The notes below the pieces were generated by a model. It searched no databases, had not been told where the DNA came from, and was given only the letters and a program-made list of their open reading frames with translations. Positions 49,908-58,210 of a DNA stretch of 64,000 nucleotides are shown here, piece after piece. Position 1 is the stretch's first letter; every line of letters starts with the position of its first letter. The stretch comes from Priestia abyssalis. Lineage in GTDB: Bacteria > Bacillota > Bacilli > Bacillales > Bacillaceae_H. The stretch covers positions 2,194,417 to 2,258,416 of the forward strand of contig NZ_KV917369.1 in NCBI RefSeq assembly GCF_002019595.1. Reading direction: 5' to 3'. The translations under genes and the position numbers were made by a program.

Positions 49908-50009
49908 ACATGATTCATCTTGATTTATTTCAATGATGACATTTGTTAAATCGTGATATTAAGCGGGTTTTCCAAGAGCTTTGAGTGCTGTTTATGTTGA
50001 TGAATGAAA

Positions 50010-50102
50010 ATCGTACAGCGGTTCATACGTGGGAATTAGTAAACTATCAAAATAAATTCTAATCATTCAAAGCCTTGGTACCTCTGGTATCGGGGCTTTT
50101 TT
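50010..50102 (+). repeat. attR, 93-bp attachment core
   Basis: Perfect copy of 4699-4791. It contains a 53-bp glnA 3' end without a gene upstream, and its terminator. The seventh T of attL is missing here, which marks the right limit of identity. Confidence 0.93.
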
Positions 50103-50103
50103 A

Positions 50104-50160
50104 GTGCGCCCATGCTGGGCGCACTAAAAATAGCCCTTGCTCCTATATGGAGTGAGGGCC
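50104..50160 (+). terminator. Relic outside attR: GC-rich hairpin and copy of the endolysin terminator
   Basis: GTGCGCCCATGCTGGGCGCAC (50104-50124) is a palindrome. Then AGCCCTTGCTCCTATAT and GGAGTGAGGGC (50131-50158) repeat the terminator of the prophage endolysin (44625-44663) with a two-base deletion. There is no lysin gene in front of it now. Confidence 0.72.
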
Positions 50161-50179
50161 TATTATGTATTATCTAAGG

Positions 50180-50356
50180 TTAAGCATTAATACTTTGCTC
50201 TATTGCAGCTTCCCAGTTAGGAAAATAATACAATGCGTTTTTCATTAGCTCTGGATTGGATTTTTTCACCTCCTTCTTCCGAGGGGACTTACCTTCCTTT
50301 TGTACTAATTCAGAAATTTGGTTCACAACTTCATCAACACTCATACTAGTTTCCAT
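50180..50356 (-). CDS. 58-residue protein outside attR
   Basis: ATG 50356 follows AAAGGAGGAAAC, a near-ideal site. The product has an acidic N-terminal helix, a basic middle (KSPRKKEVKKS) and ends PNWEAAIEQSIN. It lies between two relics of prophage sequence, so it may be phage-derived. Not recognised. Confidence 0.58.
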   Translation of the reverse strand: METSMSVDEVVNQISELVQKEGKSPRKKEVKKSNPELMKNALYYFPNWEAAIEQSINA

Positions 50357-50474
50357 TTGTTTCCTCCTTTTGGTTCATTTCTATACTTGCCACTTAGCGG
50401 GAAAAAAATACAAATAATCTTTGGTTAAGGTTTCTGCTATTATAGAAAAGCAGAATTAAAACGAGGTGTAGATC

Positions 50475-50651
50475 ATGAGTGAGGATAAGTACGCAAACAT
50501 TGATTTAGCAAAGGTTTATGATTATAAAGATTTACCAGATCGCATCGGCGGGCGCTGTGACAACTGTAATCATGCACTGTTTAACAGTACGGCAAAGAAC
50601 TTTGAATTTATTCGGGAGTGCCGGCAATGTGGTATGAAGAAGAGGATTTGA
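50475..50651 (+). CDS. Zinc-ribbon protein, copy 2 (outside attR)
   Basis: 58 residues with CDNC and CRQC, same length as copy 1 at 46884 and about 80% identical, with the same upstream block (50432-50455) and a similar terminator. As it lies beyond attR it is not part of the present prophage. It is best explained as the remains of an earlier related prophage at glnA. Confidence 0.7.
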   Translation: MSEDKYANIDLAKVYDYKDLPDRIGGRCDNCNHALFNSTAKNFEFIRECRQCGMKKRI

Positions 50652-50654
50652 CAT

Positions 50655-50690
50655 AAGAAGAGCCCCTTTCTTTGAGAGGGGCTCTTTTAT
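50655..50690 (+). terminator. Terminator of zinc-ribbon copy 2
   Basis: AAGAGCCCC and GGGGCTCTT form a stem followed by four T. Confidence 0.78.
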
Positions 50691-50767
50691 GAATTTAATA
50701 CGGATTGTCTGTTTTATCTACAAGATTCATCGTCTTTCAGATTTTCTTCTCGAGTTGCGTTTTATCT

Positions 50768-50917
50768 TTAATTCCAACAAACTGCTCCAATGATGATGAG
50801 AAGAATAAATAATACAACGATTAAGGCAAATCCGCCACCGTAACCGCATCCGCCATAACTACCACCATAACCGCATCCGCCACCATAGCCGCCATAGCCG
50901 CCTCCAAATCCAAACAT
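50768..50917 (-). CDS. YjcZ-family small sporulation-type protein
   Basis: 49 residues: a Gly/Tyr-rich start ([15 protein letters not shown]) followed by one membrane helix [16 protein letters not shown], the hallmark of YjcZ-type proteins. AAGGGGG lies 8 bases before ATG 50917. Such proteins are linked to sporulation in Bacillus and confirm a spore-forming host. Confidence 0.82.
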   Translation of the reverse strand: MFGFGGGYGGYGGGCGYGGSYGGCGYGGGFALIVVLFILLIIIGAVCWN

Positions 50918-51041
50918 ATTGAATCCCCCTTTCTGATTACTAATAACAAGGTATGTAAAAAATAAGAATTTGTTAAGGTTATGTCAAAAAAATAGACAAA
51001 TCCCCTAATAATGAATAGTAGGGGACAAGGGGGTAAATGCC

Positions 51042-51140
51042 ATGGGATGTGGATTTGGGATATCTAAAAGATTTGCGGTTACGCTAATTAGTGTATTCAG
51101 ATTCTCTTTCATATGCTCCTATCTACACGTAAATATTTGA
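51042..51140 (+). CDS. Possible 32-residue membrane peptide, maybe a decayed YjcZ relative
   Basis: ATG 51042 follows AAGGGGG by 8 bases. It starts MGCGFG and then has a hydrophobic part with Arg residues (FAVTLISVFRFSFI). The opening resembles YjcZ-like genes but the helix is altered. A hairpin TCCCCTA/TAGGGGA lies just upstream (51000-51026). Confidence 0.38.
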   Translation: MGCGFGISKRFAVTLISVFRFSFICSYLHVNI

Positions 51141-51155
51141 CAATCTATAATTTAT

Positions 51156-51180
51156 ACAAAAGCACGGTAAAGAACTTTGA
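51156..51180 (+). pseudogene. Fragment of a third zinc-ribbon gene copy
   Basis: About 24 bases (AAAAGCACGGTAAAGAACTT and following) match the centre of the 46884 and 50475 genes, with nothing of the gene on either side. It marks another relic of the same sequence family downstream of attR. Confidence 0.5.
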
Positions 51181-51256
51181 GTGTAATCATCTACCCGATG
51201 TTTCAGAATAATCGAGAGGGGGAATGATAGCGATATACGAAAAGGAGAGGATTTAC

Positions 51257-51751
51257 ATGACACTAACAGAAATTGAAATGAAACAGTTGAAAAATAGATT
51301 GATAGAGATGAAGCATGAATTAACATACAGGCGGGAAGAGATAAGCTTGTCATCAATGGACGAAGCGACAGGGGAATTGAACACTGGTATAGATAATCAC
51401 ATGGCTGATTCATCAACCGAATTATATGAACGTCAAAAAGAACAAACACTTGAAGCGGCCGATGAAGAGCGATTAAATGAAATTAAGGAAGCCCTGGAGC
51501 GAATGGTAGAAGGAACGTATGGAGTGTGTGTCGATACGGGGGAGAAAATCCCATTTGAGCGTTTAGAGGCATTGCCATATGCAAAACGTACTGCTAAAGC
51601 GCAGGAGGAGTATGAACAAGCCCAAATGGATGGATTAACGAACGAACAAACATACGCGGAAAATATGCAAAAGTTGTTGGATAACGATACGATTCAACGA
51701 AAAAATACACTCACAACATCAAGTTTAGAAAGAGAGCAGGATGCATTTTAG
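51257..51751 (+). CDS. DksA/TraR-like protein, YteA type
   Basis: 164 residues from ATG 51257 (AAAGGAGAGG upstream). A coiled-coil first half (QLKNRLIEMKHELTYRREE) is followed by the C4-type region GTYGVCVDTGEKIPFERLEALPYAKR. Only one of the usual four Cys remains, as in other YteA/YocK-type members. DksA-fold proteins reach into the RNA polymerase channel; a link to sporulation is known only by family. Confidence 0.82.
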   Translation: MTLTEIEMKQLKNRLIEMKHELTYRREEISLSSMDEATGELNTGIDNHMADSSTELYERQKEQTLEAADEERLNEIKEALERMVEGTYGVCVDTGEKIPFERLEALPYAKRTAKAQEEYEQAQMDGLTNEQTYAENMQKLLDNDTIQRKNTLTTSSLEREQDAF

Positions 51752-51798
51752 ATGTAATGAGAACCTATAAACGATAATAAAATTATGTTAAGTAATAT

Positions 51799-51843
51799 AA
51801 AATCAGCTGATGCGTATTTGTTTATACGCATCAGCTGATTTTA
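51799..51843. terminator. Strong bidirectional terminator
   Basis: AAAATCAGCTGATGCGTAT pairs perfectly with its complement around TTGTTT, with A and T on the flanks, between convergent genes. Confidence 0.88.
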
Positions 51844-51847
51844 TAGT

Positions 51848-52258
51848 TTAAGATTTTGTATAATTTAAATCCCAGATGACTCCGAAGCAGTCCTTCACTT
51901 TGGCGAATTTCGCGCCCCAAAATGTATCCTGCAACTCCATTAATACAGAACCTTTCTCACTCAATGCACCATATAATTTTTGGATTTCTTCTTCGCTTTC
52001 CATTTCAAGCGCTAATGAAATATGGTTGCCGGCTTCGATCGACTGGCCCAAAAATGCATCAGATACCATGAGGAATAAACCATCTTTTTTGAATTGCGCA
52101 TGCATGATTCGATCATCTACTTCTGGAGGGGTCGGAAAGTCTGCTTCACCAAAAGTCTGGATTCCGAGTATTTCTCCCTCGAATACGTCCTTATAATATT
52201 CTAATGCTTCTCTTGCATTGCCGTTGAATGTAAGATAGGGGGTTGCTTGCTGTTTCAT
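51848..52258 (-). CDS. VOC/PhnB-type glyoxalase-fold protein
   Basis: 136 residues from ATG 52258 (AAGGAG upstream). PhnB-like pattern: PYLTFNGNAREALEYYKDVF, DRIMHAQFKKDGLFLMVSD, FWGAKFAKVKDCFGVIWDLN. These vicinal-oxygen-chelate proteins bind metal or small ligands; the substrate is unknown. It follows the SRPBCC gene on the same strand by about 40 bp, a frequent pairing. Confidence 0.85.
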   Translation of the reverse strand: MKQQATPYLTFNGNAREALEYYKDVFEGEILGIQTFGEADFPTPPEVDDRIMHAQFKKDGLFLMVSDAFLGQSIEAGNHISLALEMESEEEIQKLYGALSEKGSVLMELQDTFWGAKFAKVKDCFGVIWDLNYTKS

Positions 52259-52298
52259 GTTCAACACTCCTTGTAATGTTTTTTGAATGTACAAAAAA

Positions 52299-52754
52299 TT
52301 ATCTATTATATTCAGATTCCGCAATCGTTTTTACTCGATTGACAAAATCAATCACGACTTGGTTCGTAGCGAATTTCAAGAATGATTCAGCCTGTTCGTT
52401 TAACGCTGCATTCGTAGCTGTATATGTAAATAATGTGTGCTGTTCATCGAGTTTTTTCAAATCGTATGTAGCGGTAATATCGAACATGTCAGCAAGGACG
52501 AACCCAATTTTTAATGTTTTATAATCGGGTGTATTTACATAGTCAAGTGTCTCTACATCATACTCTTGTATTTCTTCGCCTTCCTTATATTTTTGGCGAT
52601 AAATGCTTCCAATAACCTCATCGGTTTCTTTAATTGGCCTGTTCTCAATTACTTGAGGCATCACTTTTCGCAATTGATCCAGCGACCCATTGAAATATGA
52701 AAATACATGTTCAATCGGGGTGCTGATTTGTACTTCCTCTGTCCAGCTTTTCAT
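52299..52754 (-). CDS. SRPBCC/START-fold protein
   Basis: 151 residues. WTEEVQISTPIEHVFSYF at the start and the C-terminal helix (SFLKFATNQVVIDFVNRVK) show the hydrophobic-pocket SRPBCC fold. GAGGAGG precedes ATG 52754. Together with the VOC gene it may handle a hydrophobic or toxic compound; not defined. Confidence 0.8.
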   Translation of the reverse strand: MKSWTEEVQISTPIEHVFSYFNGSLDQLRKVMPQVIENRPIKETDEVIGSIYRQKYKEGEEIQEYDVETLDYVNTPDYKTLKIGFVLADMFDITATYDLKKLDEQHTLFTYTATNAALNEQAESFLKFATNQVVIDFVNRVKTIAESEYNR

Positions 52755-52783
52755 CCAATTCCTCCTCTTTTTGTATTTATGAT

Positions 52784-52860
52784 TACTCTATTATAATACA
52801 AACAAACGTTCTGTTTTGTCAACAAAAGAAAAGACGTTCTTTGTACGATTTTTCTTCACA
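52784..52860 (-). promoter_or_regulatory. Promoter of the SRPBCC-VOC unit with a repeated AGAACGT motif
   Basis: On the minus strand TTGACA is followed after 18 bases by TATTAT. AGAACGT occurs twice (complements at 52805-52811 and 52834-52840), one copy in the spacer and one upstream, so a repressor site is likely. The remaining gap to 53122 shows no gene. Confidence 0.5.
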
Positions 52861-53122
52861 GAGGTACTGAAAAATAGTTTCTCACTGATTGGAGGAATCA
52901 TTCATTCCTAGAGCAGGAAAGGGTCTTCCATTGTGAAATGGTTCCACTTTCTAAACGTTCTCATTTGATAATGGTTTATTCAAAATCCTTCTCTTTCGTT
53001 TGAAATTTTTATTGTTAAATTCAAAATATTATGTTATTTGATGGGGGAAAGGAGAAATTGTAAATAGATTATAGTATGATTAATATGATGGATGATGTAT
53101 CAAATGAAAGCGGGGGATACAG

Positions 53123-53746
53123 GTGGATTATTCGTTAATCGGTTCTTTTCTCATGGTCGCCATTGTCCTGACATTAGCGCCGGGACCGGATATTTTGTTT
53201 GTGATGGCACAAAGCATGTCGAACGGAAAAAGAGCGGGGGTAGCGACGGCTCTTGGTCTTTGTTCGGGGATTACGGTACATACGATGGCAGCCGCATTAG
53301 GCATTTCAGCCGTTTTATACCAGTCAAATACGGCGTTTCAAATCGTTAAATATGCAGGTGCTGTTTATTTGCTATATATGGCGTGGCAGGCGTTTAAAGA
53401 AGGGAATGCGCCTTTAGCGGCCGATGGAGTGGAGAAACGGAGTTTGCCGTCACTTTATCGAAAAGGGATTTTAATGAATATTTTAAATCCGAAAGTATCG
53501 CTGTTCTTTTTAGCGCTTCTGCCTCAATTTGTATCAACAAAAGCGGGAAGTCCTGTGCTGCAAATGATTGTTTTAGGGCTCGTATTCATGATTCAAGCGG
53601 TTGTCATTTTCTCACTCGTTGCCATGTTTGCAGGGAGTATCGGCCAAAGACTTCTTCGATATCCAAAGATGAATGGTTACATAAATAAAGGAAAAGCGGG
53701 GCTTTTTGCACTGATTGGTATCCGCATCGCCCTTGCCGAAAAGTGA
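53123..53746 (+). CDS. LysE/RhtB-family amino-acid exporter
   Basis: 207 residues, six membrane segments. Motif TLAPGPDILFVMAQSM near the start and GILMNILNPKVSLFFLALLPQF (both typical of the family) are present. It exports amino acids or related compounds. GTG 53123 follows GCGGGGG. The next gene begins 10 bp after its stop and is probably co-transcribed. Confidence 0.87.
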   Translation: MDYSLIGSFLMVAIVLTLAPGPDILFVMAQSMSNGKRAGVATALGLCSGITVHTMAAALGISAVLYQSNTAFQIVKYAGAVYLLYMAWQAFKEGNAPLAADGVEKRSLPSLYRKGILMNILNPKVSLFFLALLPQFVSTKAGSPVLQMIVLGLVFMIQAVVIFSLVAMFAGSIGQRLLRYPKMNGYINKGKAGLFALIGIRIALAEK

Positions 53747-53756
53747 GGAGTATACA

Positions 53757-54170
53757 ATGGAAGAATGGCAAGTCCTGCTTCAAGAAAATGAGGCGCCTCT
53801 CCTTATTAATTTGCTCCTTTTGAAGAAGATGAACGAGTTATTTGAAGCCGAACGAAAGACTATTCGCACGGATTTTTTAGTGAGGGGCATTTGTGTAAAG
53901 GAAGTAGATGGGTTGCTCGAAGATGAGGGACTGTATAAAACGTATTACATTTCTCCTGACCTTCGGTGGGAGAACCTTTTGGCCACAAATGAAAGCAATG
54001 TACAAAAGTTATTAACAGCTATGATGAAGGAAGCAAAGAGTCAAAAATTTGCCGTGATTCCGGACAACATAAGCGGCTCAAAGATCATGGAATGTATTCG
54101 GATGGTTCATGAAGGGAGTTTTTTGGGCTCGATCGAAGAACTAAAATCCATTTTGACTAAAAGTAATTAG
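53757..54170 (+). CDS. 137-residue cytoplasmic protein, function unknown
   Basis: ATG 53757 follows TGAGGAG. Helical, acidic protein (LLINLLLLKKMNELFEAERK). Its tie to the exporter gene suggests a shared operon only. Not recognised. Confidence 0.62.
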   Translation: MEEWQVLLQENEAPLLINLLLLKKMNELFEAERKTIRTDFLVRGICVKEVDGLLEDEGLYKTYYISPDLRWENLLATNESNVQKLLTAMMKEAKSQKFAVIPDNISGSKIMECIRMVHEGSFLGSIEELKSILTKSN

Positions 54171-54240
54171 CCACCAAAAATATAACAGTAGAATCTAATT
54201 TTCATGCCCTTAGCCATTTAGAAAAAATAGCGGGGCACGA

Positions 54241-54302
54241 AAGGGTTTTCTTGCAAAGTTCATTTTTATCTTGAGCGACTTGCAGGAAAACCTTCTTTTT
54301 TT
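54241..54302 (+). terminator. Long hairpin with T run
   Basis: AAGGGTTTTCTTGCAA and TTGCAGGAAAACCTT pair over a 23-base loop, followed by TCTTTTTTT. It ends the exporter operon just before the MFS gene. Confidence 0.72.
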
Positions 54303-54384
54303 GTTCTTTTTTCCAAGAGAATATTTTAAGGTAGTGGAAACAATAAAGAAGATTGCATTAATGGAAAATAAAAGGAGTATTGCG

Positions 54385-55617
54385 ATGAAGAGTACAGACG
54401 CAAAGAGAGGCAGCGGTACATTGGCTGTCATTTCTCTTTCTTCAATCCCTCTTGTGATGACACTTGGCAATTCAATGCTTATTCCTGTGTTGCCTACGAT
54501 GGAGAAAAAAATGAGCATTTCTTCGTTTCAATCGAGTCTAATTATTACGATTTATTCTATCTTTGCCATATTCTGCATTCCGATTGCCGGATATTTATCA
54601 GATCGTATTGGCAGACGAAAGGTTATTATTCCGAGCCTGATTTTAGCAGGGGTTGGCGGAATCATATGCGGATTCGCAGCCGGAATGGGAGGGAAAGCTT
54701 ATATGTTCATCATGATAGGCAGGGCTCTTCAAGGGATAGGCGCTGCGGGGGCAGCTCCAATTGTTTTGCCGTTAGTGGGAGATTTATTTGGCGAAGATGA
54801 AAAAAAGGTAAGCAGCAGCCTTGGGAAAATTGAAACAGCCAATACATTTGGAAAAGTATTAAGTCCTATATTAGGTGCTTTTTTAGCCGGGGTGTTTTGG
54901 TATTTACCTTTTTATGCAATTCCCGTTTTATCCGGTCTTTCCATTTTGTTGATCTTGTTTTTTGTGAAAGCGCCCAAGACAAACCAGAAACCCATACCAT
55001 TTGGTGAGTTTATCCATTCACTAAGAGCGGTTTTCAAAAAAGATGGCCGGTGGTTGTATGCCATTTTTGCCATCGGGGGTATTGTGATGCTTGTTTTATT
55101 TGGTGTTCTGTTTTATTTATCCAGTACATTGGAAAAAGAGCAGGCTGTTACCGGAGTGAAAAAAGGGTTGTTTTTGGCGATTCCTCTTGTCAGTCTTTGT
55201 TTAGCCTCGTATGTGACAGGAGAAAAAATTGAGAAAAACAAAGTGTTGATGAAATGGATTATTGTCACTGGTCTTGCTGTCTTAGCCGTTACATTATGTT
55301 CAGCAGCCTTTATCAAGAATATTTGGGGATTATTAGCGATCATGTTTGTCAGCGGAATAGGCATTGGAGCGTGTTTGCCGGCATTAGATGCTCTTATTAC
55401 AGAAGGGACGGAACAAGAAGAGCGAGGTACGATTACCTCACTTTACAGTTCAATGCGATTTATTGGTGTGGCGGCCGGACCGCCATTATTTTCAGTATTA
55501 ATGGACAAGTCTGCCCAATGGCTTTTTTTTACCGCAGCTCTTATTTGTGTACCTGCTCTATTATGTTCTTTTTTTGCTATTGATCCGAAAAAAAAGAGGC
55601 ATCTGCAACACGTATAA
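54385..55617 (+). CDS. MFS transporter
   Basis: 410 residues from ATG 54385 (AAAGGAG), about 12 membrane segments. The MFS loop 2-3 motif GYLSDRIGRRKVIIPS and IGRALQGIGAAGAAP are clear, as in drug/H+ antiporters of the DHA1 group. A longer frame from 54271 has no ribosome site. Substrate unknown. Confidence 0.87.
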   Translation: MKSTDAKRGSGTLAVISLSSIPLVMTLGNSMLIPVLPTMEKKMSISSFQSSLIITIYSIFAIFCIPIAGYLSDRIGRRKVIIPSLILAGVGGIICGFAAGMGGKAYMFIMIGRALQGIGAAGAAPIVLPLVGDLFGEDEKKVSSSLGKIETANTFGKVLSPILGAFLAGVFWYLPFYAIPVLSGLSILLILFFVKAPKTNQKPIPFGEFIHSLRAVFKKDGRWLYAIFAIGGIVMLVLFGVLFYLSSTLEKEQAVTGVKKGLFLAIPLVSLCLASYVTGEKIEKNKVLMKWIIVTGLAVLAVTLCSAAFIKNIWGLLAIMFVSGIGIGACLPALDALITEGTEQEERGTITSLYSSMRFIGVAAGPPLFSVLMDKSAQWLFFTAALICVPALLCSFFAIDPKKKRHLQHV

Positions 55618-55671
55618 AATTGAACTTGTGGGTGGTTGATTGTTTGTCAAAGCGGCAGAAAGGAGAATGAT

Positions 55672-56433
55672 ATGCTGGAAATGTGGATGAACGACAAAAA
55701 AATCGCTTATGAAAAACACGGAAAGGGCACACCCATTATATTCATTCATCCTCCCGGAATGGGAAGAATGGTGTTTCGGGAGCAAAAACAATTATGTGAC
55801 GATTTTCAAATTATCACCATGGATTTAAGCGGGCACGGCGACAGCGATACACGAACAGAAAAAGTGAGCGTTCCAATGTATGTGGAAGAAGTGAGACAAT
55901 TATTAAATGAATTGGAGATTGAAGAAGCCGTCATATGCGGTTATTCAGCGGGAGGCATCATTGCTCAGCAATTTGCTTTTACGTATCCTAAGAGAACAAA
56001 GGCATTGATTTTATCAGGCGGGTTTCCAATGGTAAGCACGGCTGTTTTAAAGATGGAACATGTATCTGGAATAAAGCTTTTACCGAAACGCTCTTACTTC
56101 CTCGCCAATGTCATTTCAACGAGCCATACGAAAGATCCGTTTTTTCGCGAACAGTTGAAAGAGCATATGAACAAAGCGAATCCATCGGTTTGGAAACAGT
56201 TCTACAAGATATCTTATCAATATGACGGGCGTGTTCATTTGCCATCGCTCCAATGTCCGTTTCTGTTAATTTACGGAAGCCGTTCCGATTATATCAATAA
56301 ATACATTTCCATTTATCAAAAATATGTACAAGACGTGCAGTACCATATTGTCCCGCGTGTTACCCATCAAGTTCCGACAAGAAGATGGCAGGAATTTAAT
56401 GAGATGGTGAAAGCTTTTGTGTCACGATTGTAA
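55672..56433 (+). CDS. Alpha/beta hydrolase
   Basis: 253 residues from ATG 55672 (AAAGGAG). HPPGMG near residue 26 supplies the oxyanion turn. The nucleophile elbow is GYSAG with Ser92. The acid Asp is in YGSRSDY and His in RVTHQVP. It probably hydrolyses a small ester or related substrate. It follows the MFS gene by 54 bp and may be in the same operon. Confidence 0.85.
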   Translation: MLEMWMNDKKIAYEKHGKGTPIIFIHPPGMGRMVFREQKQLCDDFQIITMDLSGHGDSDTRTEKVSVPMYVEEVRQLLNELEIEEAVICGYSAGGIIAQQFAFTYPKRTKALILSGGFPMVSTAVLKMEHVSGIKLLPKRSYFLANVISTSHTKDPFFREQLKEHMNKANPSVWKQFYKISYQYDGRVHLPSLQCPFLLIYGSRSDYINKYISIYQKYVQDVQYHIVPRVTHQVPTRRWQEFNEMVKAFVSRL

Positions 56434-56522
56434 GAAGCTGGATCAAAGGAATCTGTGCACATCTGCTTCTCCTATTAGGGCACTGCCGGATAAAGAAAAA
56501 TACACGAAAGAAGACTTACTGG

Positions 56523-56552
56523 CGCCCTCTTTTTTGCTCGAAAAAAAGAGGG
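56523..56552. terminator. Hairpin GCCCTCTTTTTT / AAAAAAAGAGGGC
   Basis: A 12-bp inverted repeat between the hydrolase gene and the convergent carboxypeptidase gene. Confidence 0.65.
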
Positions 56553-56584
56553 CATCTCCTTTTCTTCTTAAACAAACGTGGAGG

Positions 56585-56634
56585 TTCGTATGATAAGGCC
56601 AATCAAATTTTACTGGTTGACCTTATCATACGAA
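56585..56634. repeat. 50-bp palindromic repeat unit
   Basis: TTCGTATGATAAGG is perfectly complementary to CCTTATCATACGAA, and pairing continues inward with G-T pairs. The inner part (GGTTGACCTTATCATACGAA) resembles 25735-25755 next to the IS110 element. It may be a REP-like chromosomal hairpin or the terminator of the convergent genes. Confidence 0.55.
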
Positions 56635-56652
56635 TCCATCCGTTTTGGTCCT

Positions 56653-57837
56653 TTAGTAACGAGTTCTAACATCATTTCGTTTTTTTCTGCTTTTTTTTAG
56701 AAAAACCGTTATCACAATAATAAAAATGACACAGGTTATCCATCCTAGAGATGAGACAGAAAATGTAGTAGCTTCCTCATTGATTGTTTCTTCTTTAATC
56801 GAAGGAAGCACTTCTGTGTTCCTGACATCAGCGACCATTTTAAGGTCAAACGATTTGATGGCGGCCCCTTCTTGGTTTGTGATGGAGAGGATACCCTTAT
56901 TACTGGTTTTTAGACTAGGTTCATCACTAATTAAATGAGTATAGTATAAGTCTTCGTTCAGCGTGTAGGAATGAGAATGATCTGCTGAATAAAGTATGCT
57001 CTTTTTATCAATTTTGGCTGATTTAAAGTTTTTAAAGCCATAGTTGAATAGAAGCTCAATATCAGAGTAGGCATCCTTATTTGTAGGCGCTTTAAGAGTG
57101 ATGACAATCAAGTCCTGTTCCCCTCTAGCAGCAGTAGAAATCAGGGTGTAGCCGGATTTACTAACGAAACCGGTTTTTCCGCCGGTGATTCCCTCATAGG
57201 GAAGTTCGCCTTTTAGAATTTTATGATGGGTAACTAGAGTAGTATCCCATGTTTCCACTTGCCATGGTAAATCCTTCTTTCCAAAATACTCACGGAAAAT
57301 TTCATTTTTCATCGCATATTGGGTAATTTTTGCAAGGTCACTGGCCGTGGTGACATGGTTTTCGTCAAACAATCCATGGGGGTTCGTAAAATGAGTGTTA
57401 GTAACGTTTACTTCTTTTCGTAAAAACTCATTCAAATTTTCCATGAACCGTTTTTCACTGCCAGACATATGCTCGGCAATTGCGATAGCTGCATCATTTC
57501 CGGAGTTGATTAGCATTCCTGCAATCAATTTGGAAAGCTCTATTTTCTCCCCGGGTTCAATAAATACCGAAGAGCCGTCTGCCTCAGCCGCTTTTTTGCT
57601 CACAGTCACTAGCTCGTTCATATCCCCGTGTTCTATAGCATATATAGCAGTAGCGACTTTCGTTAGACTGGCTGGATACATTTTTTCGTTTGCGTTTTTT
57701 CCATATAATACGATCCCGCTTTTCGCATCAATAATGATCCCGGCTTCACTAATAAGAGGTAAGTCGGATTCGGCACTTACAGTCGTAGAGGCGAAGGGGA
57801 GTAAAGCCAAAATGAAGATAAAGAAAAACTTTTTCAT
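56653..57837 (-). CDS. D-alanyl-D-alanine carboxypeptidase (S11, DacF-like)
   Basis: 394 residues. A signal peptide (about 1-22) precedes the S11 domain with the three penicillin-binding motifs: Ser57-Leu-Thr-Lys60, Ser112-Gly-Asn and Lys221-Thr-Gly. The C-terminus has a domain of about 90 residues and a membrane helix followed by Lys/Arg residues (about 365-385), so it stays on the outer face of the membrane. It trims the terminal D-Ala of peptidoglycan. TAAGGAGAAG precedes ATG 57837. Confidence 0.92.
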   Translation of the reverse strand: MKKFFFIFILALLPFASTTVSAESDLPLISEAGIIIDAKSGIVLYGKNANEKMYPASLTKVATAIYAIEHGDMNELVTVSKKAAEADGSSVFIEPGEKIELSKLIAGMLINSGNDAAIAIAEHMSGSEKRFMENLNEFLRKEVNVTNTHFTNPHGLFDENHVTTASDLAKITQYAMKNEIFREYFGKKDLPWQVETWDTTLVTHHKILKGELPYEGITGGKTGFVSKSGYTLISTAARGEQDLIVITLKAPTNKDAYSDIELLFNYGFKNFKSAKIDKKSILYSADHSHSYTLNEDLYYTHLISDEPSLKTSNKGILSITNQEGAAIKSFDLKMVADVRNTEVLPSIKEETINEEATTFSVSSLGWITCVIFIIVITVFLKKSRKKRNDVRTRY

Positions 57838-58210
57838 ACACTTCTCCTTAAATGATAGTCAAATCCTATACAGTCATAATAAAATAAATCTGAATGTTTA
57901 GAGATGTTTTGTTGGAATTGTAATAAAACAGTAATTAACCTTTAATAATCTTGGGAATATTTTGATTAACAACCTTAATTTTCTTTCTTGAAATAACTTT
58001 ATAAGGGGTGTGATCCTCTGTTTATTTCCAAAAAGAGAATATGAAGCACTTCAACCATTTAAGAGAAGCAAAAAGAATCGAAAAATCATGGTAACACCGA
58101 ATAGAAAAAAATTGTATAACACGAAATGCTGAGTTCTATAACACCATATATTGGTTGTCATGTGAAGGGGCCTCATTTGGAAAAATAAGAAAAAAATAAG
58201 GAGAATTCAT
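57838..58210. other. Intergenic region, no feature found
   Basis: 373 bases between divergent genes. It is AT-rich with possible promoters on both strands, but none I can support. No RNA or ORF with a ribosome site is seen. Confidence 0.5.

Larger units (their letters stand above)
4699..50102. mobile_element. Contractile-tailed (myovirus-type) prophage inserted in the 3' end of glnA
   Basis: The element is bounded by the 93-bp attL/attR repeats and runs in the usual order: integrase and repressor (leftward), early recombination and replication, late regulator, packaging, HK97-type head, contractile tail, lysis, cargo. Every module needed for a functional phage is visible. One late interval, between protease and capsid, is interrupted by a transposon that leaves both reading frames intact. 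The tail resembles the PBSX/skin type, while the recombination genes resemble the skin yqaJ-yqaK pair. Inducibility cannot be judged from sequence. Confidence 0.93.
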
